Positions 51,693 through 59,177 of a stretch of 64,000 nucleotides of DNA are shown here, piece by piece. Made by a program: the position numbers and the translations under genes. The notes under the pieces are model-generated. The model saw only the letters and a program-made list of their open reading frames with translations. It had not been told where the DNA came from and did no database searches. The DNA is from Hydrogenophaga sp. Root209 (lineage in GTDB: Bacteria > Pseudomonadota > Gammaproteobacteria > Burkholderiales > Burkholderiaceae_C): the NCBI RefSeq assembly GCF_001428625.1, contig NZ_LMIE01000030.1:203400-267399 (forward strand). The letters are read 5' to 3'. Position 1 is the first letter of the stretch. The number at the start of each line of letters is the position of its first letter.

Positions 51693-52568
51693 ATGGCAGC
51701 AACGGTCTGGTATTCATGGCTCGGATCCTTGTGGACAGCACCGGGTGGAGCGGGAACTGAGCAACGGGCCGCCTGCCGGCGCGCGATGGGGCTCGTCTTT
51801 CTGACCGCGCTGCTGCTCTCCTCAGCCGTGTTGGCCGACGATGGCGCCAAGCTCGCTCAGCGCGTACATGACCGCCCTGACGGCAAGGACTCAACGTCTG
51901 CAGTGACCATGTCCCTCACGGAGGAAGGCAAGCCGGCGCGAATTCGTGGCATGGTGGTGTTTCGCGCCAGCGCGGCGGGTAGCCAAGTGTCGACTCTGAT
52001 CAGGTTCACCGATCCCGCGGATATTCAGGGCACAGGGCTGCTGACCATCGATGGCGCAGGCGGCGTGTCCAACCAGTGGATCTACCTGCCGGCCATGCAG
52101 CGCGTGCGACGGGTCGACTCCAACCGCAAAGGGGGACGTTTCGTCAACTCCGACTACTATTTTGAAGACCTGCGCGACCGCAAGCCGACGATGGATGCCC
52201 ATCGGTTGCTGGGCCGGGAGCGTGTGGGCGACACCGACTGCGAGATGCTCGAGAGTGTGCCGGTGGACGCCAGCAATTCCGTCTACGTTCGCCGCGTGAG
52301 CTGGATTGACCCCAAAAGCCTGCTGCCCTTGCGAATCGACTTCTTCGAGCGCAACGCCGATCAGCCGAGCAAGCGCCTTCTGGTTGTAAAACGCGAACAG
52401 ATTCAGGGGTACTGGACGGTGATGGACAGCACACTGAACGACCTCGCAAGCGGTCACCAGACCCGCTTGACGGTGGGACGTGTGCTGTATGACCGGAATC
52501 TGCCAGAGTCGCTGTTCACGTCACGCGCGCTGGCAGAAGAACGGGTGGAACGAGAATTTCGCCCTTGA
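51693..52568 (+). CDS. LolA-like outer membrane lipoprotein-sorting protein (COG2834 type)
   Basis: 291 residues with an N-terminal hydrophobic segment (LVFLTALLLSSAVLA) after a 30-residue lead; a later ATG at 51786 would give a normal signal peptide. The domain has IRGMVVFRASAAGSQVSTLIRFTDPADIQGTGLL, WIYLPAMQRVRRVDSNRKGG and NSDYYFEDL. Homologues accompany MMPL transporters and carry lipophilic cargo across the periplasm. AGGGGG lies before the first ATG. Confidence 0.88.
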   Translation: MAATVWYSWLGSLWTAPGGAGTEQRAACRRAMGLVFLTALLLSSAVLADDGAKLAQRVHDRPDGKDSTSAVTMSLTEEGKPARIRGMVVFRASAAGSQVSTLIRFTDPADIQGTGLLTIDGAGGVSNQWIYLPAMQRVRRVDSNRKGGRFVNSDYYFEDLRDRKPTMDAHRLLGRERVGDTDCEMLESVPVDASNSVYVRRVSWIDPKSLLPLRIDFFERNADQPSKRLLVVKREQIQGYWTVMDSTLNDLASGHQTRLTVGRVLYDRNLPESLFTSRALAEERVEREFRP

Positions 52569-52647
52569 CAAGCTCGGTTTGCAGATGCGTGGCGATTGCA
52601 GCGTCAAAAACAACACCCAAACTTCAATCAAAGTAGGAGCAATTTCC

Positions 52648-53916
52648 ATGAGGGGTCAGCAAATGCGCAACGCCTGGGCGACGACCGGGCTGGTGATGCT
52701 GGGGATGATGGCAGCCATGCCGACAAGGGCTCAAGATCAAGGCCTCAAGGTGGACGCGCTGCGGCTGGAAATCGGCGGGTTTACCGACGAACCTGGCGCA
52801 TCGGGCAGCGTCCTGGCGCATGGGGCCGTGAGCCTGCGCGGCGACTCCGGGGACTGGAGCTATGCACTGGGCGCGCGACTCGATGCCCATTCGCAGAACG
52901 GGAGCAGCGATTTCGAACGCGTTCGGCTCGACTACACCGAGAACTACCTGCGCTGGCAGCAAAAAGATCTTCGCGTAACCTTGGGAACTCAAAACGTCCT
53001 GTGGGGACGGGTTGACGAGATCTCACCAACCGATCGCATGAGCCGGGTGGACTTTTCACGAGGCGTTCTCGACAAACTGCCCGATCGTCGACGTGCGGTG
53101 CCCGCAGTGCGCACGGAGTACTTTGGCGAAGGCTTCAAGCTCGATGGCGTGCTGCTCCCCGTGTTTGATGATGCAGTCATGCCGCACGCCAATAGCGTGT
53201 GGAACCCGGTGGACACGGTCAACGGTCGGATTCTGGGCATTGGAAACCTGCCGGGCATCGTGGGCGCGCGCGTGGTCAAGGCGGACATCAACGGGGCCGG
53301 TGGCGCCGGCCTGCGTTTGACAGCCGAGGGCCAGGGCTTCGACTATGGCTTCAACGTCCAGCGCGTGCGGCAGTCACAGCCCTATTACAAAGTGATTCCC
53401 GGCGCACCGGTCGTGCTGCAGGCGGTGCACCCGTTCAGCACCGTGCTGGGTGCCGAACTGGAGACAGAACGCATGGGTGCCACGTGGCGCATGGAGGTCG
53501 CCGTGAACAGCGCCGTGCCCCTGACGACACAGACCTTTCAGTACCGAACCGACCCGGCACTCGACATCGTGATCGGCGCTGAATTCTTCCCTGGTGACAG
53601 CGAAACGCGTGTGACGCTGCAACTGGCAGGCCATCGAACGTTCACCAACCAGCCCGTGCTGGATCGCACCCGGATCTACAGCTTCACCGGTGAGATCGAG
53701 CATCCTTTTGCCAATGGGCGCTGGCGTGCCGATCTGCGTTTTGCAATGGGGCTCAACGACCGCGATCTGTATATCAATCCACGACTGAGCTACACCGGCA
53801 TCGATCAGCAGGAAATCTATCTGGCAGCCCACTTGTTCAGCGGAGCCAACAACACCTTGGGCGGTTTCTTCAGGCGCAACGACTCCGTGGTTGTCGGCTG
53901 GCAGGGGAAATTCTGA
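52648..53916 (+). CDS. Outer-membrane beta-barrel protein (DUF1302-like)
   Basis: 422 residues, signal peptide cleaved after about residue 28 (PTRAQD). The rest is a series of amphipathic strands such as WSYALGARLDAHSQNGSS and RADLRFAMGLNDRDLYIN, and it ends with aromatic phenylalanine (QGKF), the outer-membrane assembly signal. Residues around LGTQNVLWGRVDEISPTDRMS resemble DUF1302 barrels. It is placed between the LolA-like and MMPL genes, likely their outer-membrane outlet. GTAGGAG precedes the ATG. Confidence 0.82.
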   Translation: MRGQQMRNAWATTGLVMLGMMAAMPTRAQDQGLKVDALRLEIGGFTDEPGASGSVLAHGAVSLRGDSGDWSYALGARLDAHSQNGSSDFERVRLDYTENYLRWQQKDLRVTLGTQNVLWGRVDEISPTDRMSRVDFSRGVLDKLPDRRRAVPAVRTEYFGEGFKLDGVLLPVFDDAVMPHANSVWNPVDTVNGRILGIGNLPGIVGARVVKADINGAGGAGLRLTAEGQGFDYGFNVQRVRQSQPYYKVIPGAPVVLQAVHPFSTVLGAELETERMGATWRMEVAVNSAVPLTTQTFQYRTDPALDIVIGAEFFPGDSETRVTLQLAGHRTFTNQPVLDRTRIYSFTGEIEHPFANGRWRADLRFAMGLNDRDLYINPRLSYTGIDQQEIYLAAHLFSGANNTLGGFFRRNDSVVVGWQGKF

Positions 53917-53994
53917 TTGCGACGACGTTCAACGCACCGAGGCATTTCGAAGGACCTTGCTGCGCTGCAGGCAGAAGATGACTGAGGATCTCAC

Positions 53995-56325
53995 TTGATC
54001 GACCGACTGCGAACCCTGCTGTTCAACGTCACGCAAAGCGCCCTCTTCCTGCGTGTCACGCAGCCGCGCATCCTCCGAAGGAAAACCGCGGTTGCCATCA
54101 TCGTGCTCATCCATGTGGTGGGCGCAGCACTCCTGTTGAGGCTGAACCTCAACAACGCACCCGAGCTGTACTTCCCGGCCGACGCGCCAGCCACCGTGCT
54201 CGAACGCGAACTACGCGCCGAGTTTCCCAGCGACGAGATCCTCATCGGCCTGTTCCAGGGTGAGGATGTGTACACCGCGCCCGTGCTGAGTGCGCTCGAC
54301 CGCGTTGCAGCCAGCATGGACAAGCACCCCGATGTCGACCGGGTGTTCTCCGTGACCCGGGTGGACCACATTGCCGGCAGCGCGGACGGTTTCGTGGTCG
54401 AACCGCTGATTGACGTCGCGAAGCTCGAGCAAGAGTCACCGCAGGATCGAACCGCCCGCGTCCTGGGTGATCGGTTCATGCCGCGCTGGCTGGCGTCCAC
54501 AGACGGAAAATCGCTGGCAGTCGTGGTGCGCACCAACAAGCTGAGCGAGAGCCGCCAGCGCCAATCGATCGAAGACACGTTCCGGGCCGCCGTTCAAGAT
54601 CAGAAGCTGGACAAACACCTTGTGGCGGTCGCAGGCACAGTGGCCCTGGACGCCGCCGAAATGCGGTCGATGCTGCGCGACACGATCGTGTTCACGCCAT
54701 TGGTGATGGGATTGGGCCTGGCCCTGCTGTACTGGGTGGTCGGACGCGTGATCCCCGTGATCATCGGCGCCGTGGCCATGAGCACCTCGGTGGTGGTGTG
54801 CGTCGCGCTCATTGCGCTCCTCGGCAAGCCTTACACGCTGGTGACAGCCATGGTGCCGACCCTTTTGTCGGCCTACACGGCCGCCAACCTGCTGCACTTC
54901 TATGCAGCGCTCAAGCGCATGCGCGATGCGGGGTTTCACCGCCCCAAGCGGGTCGTCTTCGCGCTTCAGGAGATCAACACCCCCGCGATGTTCAACGTGC
55001 TGACCACTGCGGCCGGCATGATCAGCCTCGTTCTTGTGCCCATTCCGCCTGTGCAGGTTTTCGGCTTCGTGGGCGCCGTGGGTGTGGTGGTGATCTATTT
55101 TGTGGTGTTCTACCTCGTTCCACCCTTGCTCGTGAAGTACGACCACGGGCCTTGGGCCAAAGACGGTGGTGGCTTTGGATGGACGCGGCGCCTTTCGTTC
55201 GCACTGGCACGCTTCGGCATCCGCCATGCCGGTTGGGTGGTGGGAGCGCTGCTGGCCGTGGGGGTGGCCGGGACGGCCTTGGTGCTCAAGGTCGAAGCCG
55301 AGTCGGATCTGCTGAAGTTCTTCAGCCAATCGCACCCGCTGACACAGTCCACCGCGCGGGTGGAGACGTCCCTGGTGGGAGTGACAGCGCTTGAAATCGT
55401 CGTCGACGGACCCGGTCGTGATGCGTTCAAGAGTGTGGCGTTGCTCAAGCAGATCCAGGCGTTGCAGGCCCAGGTGGAAGCTTTGCCAGAGGTGGACCGG
55501 TCCATGTCGATGATGGACATCGTCGAAGAAATGAACTGGGCCTTCAACGAGGAGGACAAAAGCTTCCGTGCCCTGCCAGCCGACGATCGCATGTTGGCCC
55601 AGTTGCTGCTGATTTATGACGGGCGAGATCTGCAGGAACTCGTGAACAATGAATTCCAGCGCATGCGCATCTTGCTCAATGTGAACGTGCATGGCGCCAA
55701 TGCGATCCAGGAGGTCATAGCCAAAGTGGAGGCCCTGATCACCAAGACCGACGCGCCCCAGCTGAAATGGCAGATCGCAGGTTACGGACGCCTCTTTGCC
55801 GATCAGGAAGACCTGCTGGTGACGGGACAGCTGCTCAGCTTCGCGGGCGCATTCGGACAGATTTTCATCATCATGCTGCTGCTGTGGCGAACGGTCCCGG
55901 CCGCCGTGATCAGCATGTTGCCCAATCTTGCGCCGTTGTTTTTCGTCTTCATGCTGATGGGGACCGCCGGCATCTACCTCGACATGGCCACGGTGCTCAT
56001 CGCGGGCGTCGTGTTGGGCATCACCGTCGACGACACCATCCACATCTTTTACAACTACCAGAAGCGCCGCGACAAGGGACTGGGCGTGGTGTTCTCGATC
56101 GCGCGAAGCATCGAGGCCTCGGGCAAGGCCGTGCTCGCCACCTCGGTGCTCCTGGTCTCGCAATTCCTTCTGCTGAGCACGTCCAGCTTCGTGCCCACGT
56201 CCAGCTTCGGCCTGCTCACCGCCATCGGCCTGATATCCGGCCAACTGCTTGAGCTCCTGCTGCTGCCCGCCCTGGTGGTGCTGTGGAGCCGCATGAATCT
56301 GCGCCACCCACTGCTGAGGCTTTAG
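53995..56325 (+). CDS. MMPL/RND family transporter
   Basis: 776 residues, start TTG with GAGGA upstream. Typical duplicated RND/MMPL layout: one TM helix (about residues 36-52), a periplasmic loop, five TMs (about 230-375), then a second TM at about 415, a loop and five TMs to the end. The hallmark GITVDDTIHIFYNYQKR is near the end. Such proteins export lipids across the inner membrane together with LolA-like partners. Hopanoid, fatty acid and N-acyl lipid cargos are all possible. Confidence 0.92.
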   Translation: MIDRLRTLLFNVTQSALFLRVTQPRILRRKTAVAIIVLIHVVGAALLLRLNLNNAPELYFPADAPATVLERELRAEFPSDEILIGLFQGEDVYTAPVLSALDRVAASMDKHPDVDRVFSVTRVDHIAGSADGFVVEPLIDVAKLEQESPQDRTARVLGDRFMPRWLASTDGKSLAVVVRTNKLSESRQRQSIEDTFRAAVQDQKLDKHLVAVAGTVALDAAEMRSMLRDTIVFTPLVMGLGLALLYWVVGRVIPVIIGAVAMSTSVVVCVALIALLGKPYTLVTAMVPTLLSAYTAANLLHFYAALKRMRDAGFHRPKRVVFALQEINTPAMFNVLTTAAGMISLVLVPIPPVQVFGFVGAVGVVVIYFVVFYLVPPLLVKYDHGPWAKDGGGFGWTRRLSFALARFGIRHAGWVVGALLAVGVAGTALVLKVEAESDLLKFFSQSHPLTQSTARVETSLVGVTALEIVVDGPGRDAFKSVALLKQIQALQAQVEALPEVDRSMSMMDIVEEMNWAFNEEDKSFRALPADDRMLAQLLLIYDGRDLQELVNNEFQRMRILLNVNVHGANAIQEVIAKVEALITKTDAPQLKWQIAGYGRLFADQEDLLVTGQLLSFAGAFGQIFIIMLLLWRTVPAAVISMLPNLAPLFFVFMLMGTAGIYLDMATVLIAGVVLGITVDDTIHIFYNYQKRRDKGLGVVFSIARSIEASGKAVLATSVLLVSQFLLLSTSSFVPTSSFGLLTAIGLISGQLLELLLLPALVVLWSRMNLRHPLLRL

Positions 56326-56578
56326 CGGTTTCCCATTCGATCTACGCCATTGGCATCCTTTGCGCTCCGTCAAACTGCTGCGCATGACCGGCGAGCATAA
56401 TGAAACGAGCCACCGCGAACGAAGTGATAGGGTTGATCATGAGTTCTCAAATGACCACCCATCCATACAATATTCGTACAAACGCAGGCTTGAGGAGGGA
56501 AAAGACGATGTGTGCTCACCTTCGCATCCAGAGATGCTGCTTCCTGATCGCCACCGCTGACGGCGAGGCAAGCAGAGC

Positions 56579-57373
56579 ATGAACACCGGTTCATACCAAT
56601 TCGAAGCGCTCAACGACGCGCGTTTTCAAACACAACGTTTGCAGCAGCAGGCCCAGGCCGTGCGCGGCATGGAAGCCGCCATATTGCGGGGAGCCGGTAT
56701 CCAGCCCGCGCACGACGTGCTGGAAATCGGCAGCGGCCCGGGCTTTGTCTCCGATCTGCTGGCCGAACTGGCGCCCGAGGGCAGCCTGCACGCGGTGGAA
56801 CCCAGCCCGACCTTGATCGCCGAACTCGAAGGCAATGTGCGACAGAAGCCCGCCCGTGGGTTGTTTGCCCATCAGGCTTACGGCGACGCCTTGCCCCTTG
56901 CGGACCAGAGCATCGACTTCTCTTACACACGGTTCGTGCTTCAACATGTACCCAAGCCCGACGCGGTTGTGCAGGAGGTGTTTCGTGTGACACGCCCGGG
57001 TGGGCGCTTCTGCGCGGTCGACTCCGACGATGGCCTGGTGCTCTTTCACCCTGAGGAGCCGCGCGTGAGCCATGTGCTGAGCAGCGCGCAGGCGATTCAA
57101 TCAAGCCAGGGGGGTGACCGTTTCATAGGTCGCAAGATGCAGGAGATGATGCTCAGAGCCGGCTTCACGAACGTCAAAACGCGGGTCATGATGCTCACCA
57201 GCAGCGAGCTCCCCTTCCCGGTCCTGTTCAACATCCTGCTCGGCTACAAGGCGTCGCTGCTGGGTGACCTTGTGGATCTGCCCCGGCTGTTCGACGACCT
57301 GTCCGCCGACGTGGCTGCTGGCAGGCGCCTCGTCTCTGCCGGCGTGTTCATCGTCTCCGGCGAGCGCGCATAG
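56579..57373 (+). CDS. Class I SAM-dependent methyltransferase
   Basis: 264 residues. The SAM-binding motif is VLEIGSGPGFVSDLLAEL (about 47-64), followed by acidic HAVEPSPTL, GDALPLADQSIDFSYTRFVLQHV and RVTRPGGRFCAVD. It has features of UbiE/COQ5-like enzymes. The substrate is unknown; a tailoring step on the cluster product is plausible. Preceded by a 253-base gap without other clear signals and followed 23 bases later by the acyltransferase. Confidence 0.9.
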   Translation: MNTGSYQFEALNDARFQTQRLQQQAQAVRGMEAAILRGAGIQPAHDVLEIGSGPGFVSDLLAELAPEGSLHAVEPSPTLIAELEGNVRQKPARGLFAHQAYGDALPLADQSIDFSYTRFVLQHVPKPDAVVQEVFRVTRPGGRFCAVDSDDGLVLFHPEEPRVSHVLSSAQAIQSSQGGDRFIGRKMQEMMLRAGFTNVKTRVMMLTSSELPFPVLFNILLGYKASLLGDLVDLPRLFDDLSADVAAGRRLVSAGVFIVSGERA

Positions 57374-57396
57374 GATCAGCACCACAGAGGCGTGCT

Positions 57397-58131
57397 ATGG
57401 AAACCGTGTACTTCTCCTTCTACGAAGTCATTCCAGGCACCTCCGATTTCGAAGACTATCTCGAAGCTCGGTACCTGGTGTTCTGCGAAGAGCTCGGCCG
57501 CGTCGACGCGCCAGGCATGTTTTCCAGCCGCGGGCATCCCATCGAAACGGACCCCTATGACGTCAACAGCCGGCACTTCATCGCGCGCCACAAGGCCAGC
57601 GGCGTGGTCGCGGGCTTCATGCGGATCATCATGCCCAACGAGCACGGGCTGAACGTCGAGCAACGCTACGTGATCGATCGACCACTCCCGTACGCAGGTG
57701 CGACAGGAGACAAGATTGGAGAAATCTCCAGACTGGCCGTGACACCTCATTTCCGCCGCCGTCACTCAGACGAGGGCAAACCGATTCAAGGTGACCCCGA
57801 GAGCGAGATGACCCTCAAGACCGATGGTGTGCGGCATCACCAACCTGAGCTCGTGCTGGGCATGTACCGCGAGGTGTACCAACTGTGCCGCCAGACCGGA
57901 CTTGACTACTGCATGGCCGCCATGGACAACCTCTTCAGCCGACTTCTGACCCGGTTGGGGTTTCCTTTTGTGGCAGTGGGCCCGATGAATCCGAACGTCC
58001 AGCCCGCGCGGCGCGTCTACATCATCAGCGCCACCGAAATGGAGCGCATGCTCGGCGCGCGCGAGGCCACGATTCTCCAGTTCATGCAGACACAGTTGAG
58101 CACCAACGAAGAGCCTGCACCAACGTCCTGA
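57397..58131 (+). CDS. PEP-CTERM/exosortase system-associated acyltransferase 2 (N-acyl amino acid synthase-like)
   Basis: 244 residues, paralogue of the gene at 48839. Family marks: DYLEARYLVFCEELGRVDAPG, VAGFMRIIMPNEHGLN, EISRLAVTPHFRRRHS, GMYREVYQLCRQTGLDYCMAAMDNLFSRLLTRLGF, and VQPARRVYII. Known members condense acyl-ACP with an amino acid. It closes the + strand cluster starting at ThiF. Two paralogues in one window suggest different amino acid or acyl preferences. Confidence 0.92.
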   Translation: METVYFSFYEVIPGTSDFEDYLEARYLVFCEELGRVDAPGMFSSRGHPIETDPYDVNSRHFIARHKASGVVAGFMRIIMPNEHGLNVEQRYVIDRPLPYAGATGDKIGEISRLAVTPHFRRRHSDEGKPIQGDPESEMTLKTDGVRHHQPELVLGMYREVYQLCRQTGLDYCMAAMDNLFSRLLTRLGFPFVAVGPMNPNVQPARRVYIISATEMERMLGAREATILQFMQTQLSTNEEPAPTS

Positions 58132-58151
58132 GCGCCTGTCTCTCCGCTTGA

Positions 58152-59177
58152 TCAGGTCGTCGCCAAGATCGATTTCACCGAACGGCGCCAGCGCCCCAGC
58201 ACATGACGCCCAGCGGCCAACCAGCCTCGCCAGCGGCGCATGTCACAAGCCAGCAACCCCACCCGCTCGCGCCGTGAAGCCATCCAGTCGGCCTTGTAAG
58301 CATCGTCTCCAATGAGGTAGTCGACTTCCTGCACACGATCAATGTCCATCACATGCTGCATGAGTGCTGCCGTGAGCACGGACCCGGCCGACAATTTCTC
58401 GAACCCCTCAACGTACGCCAGCTTGTAGATGTTGGCCTTGCTGCCGTGCGCCAACCAGAGCTGCGCGGCCAGTGCCCGACCATTGAGCCGGAGCACCCCC
58501 AGACGCAACCAACCTTCACGAGCCGCCGTGCGGATGAGGCCCGGCATGAAGCCGGGGCAAGGTTCGGGTTGTTTCCAGCTCTGGGCATAGACCGCTTCAT
58601 AGGCTTCGATGGCGGCGTCCAGGTCGTGTTCCTCGCTGGTGCTGATCTCGATGCGCCAGCTGCCTGCTTTGTCCAATCGACGGCGACCGCGCTCCACGCT
58701 GTGTCTGAGGGCAGAGGGACGTTCGGACCAGTAGGCGGCGAAGCCACCGCCAGGAACTGGCTGGTACCAGTTGCCGAAACAGAAAAAACGAGAAGTCAGA
58801 TAACCCTGCGCGCGCAACCCACTCTCCAGCTCGCGCAGCCACTCGGCATCACCATTGAGCGGTTGCAACTGAATCACGGCACTGCCGGGAAGTGATCGCA
58901 CTTCTTGCACCAGGGATGTCCACCCATCCTCGTGCAGCGCGTGTGTCGGGCCAACCGGACCGTAGAGACAGCTGTAATAGTTGGATTGAGCAGAGAGATG
59001 GCCCCCTGGTGTCAATTGCATGAGGGGCAGCTGAACAGCCCCCACGTTGGTATCTGCAACGGCCCGATGGCAGGTCGGCGCCTGAGTGAATCCATGCGCA
59101 CAAAGGTTGTCGAACCAAGCCTGGCTGTAGAACAGATCGTCAGGGGCCACAAGGGGTGTTGATTCGCTGAAGGTCAA
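58152..59177 (-). CDS. FemAB/BioF2-like GNAT acetyltransferase
   Basis: 341 residues. The C-terminal core includes AAYWSERPSALRHSVERGRRRL, GFMPGLIRTAAREGWLRLGVL, AQLWLAHGSKANIYKLAY and VDYLIGDDAYKADWMASRRE, typical of BioF2-like/FemAB-type acetyltransferases encoded near XrtA loci. The start is set at TTG 59177, which overlaps the VanZ stop as TTGA; a GTG at 59150 is the alternative. It probably modifies the polysaccharide or an amino sugar. The long upstream open frame is antisense noise inside the VanZ gene. Confidence 0.85.
   Translation of the reverse strand: MTFSESTPLVAPDDLFYSQAWFDNLCAHGFTQAPTCHRAVADTNVGAVQLPLMQLTPGGHLSAQSNYYSCLYGPVGPTHALHEDGWTSLVQEVRSLPGSAVIQLQPLNGDAEWLRELESGLRAQGYLTSRFFCFGNWYQPVPGGGFAAYWSERPSALRHSVERGRRRLDKAGSWRIEISTSEEHDLDAAIEAYEAVYAQSWKQPEPCPGFMPGLIRTAAREGWLRLGVLRLNGRALAAQLWLAHGSKANIYKLAYVEGFEKLSAGSVLTAALMQHVMDIDRVQEVDYLIGDDAYKADWMASRRERVGLLACDMRRWRGWLAAGRHVLGRWRRSVKSILATT

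Noticed and set aside
56363-56376. TTGGCATCCTTTGC resembling a sigma-54 site before the methyltransferase gene
   Set aside because: GG and GC are only eight bases apart.
54436-56385. A 649-residue open frame on the minus strand
   Set aside because: Antisense of the MMPL transporter; His/Gln-rich, no recognisable domain.
56400-56582. Possible 60-residue protein in the gap before the methyltransferase gene
   Set aside because: No ribosome site, no similarity that I recognise, and it overlaps the next start; probably chance.
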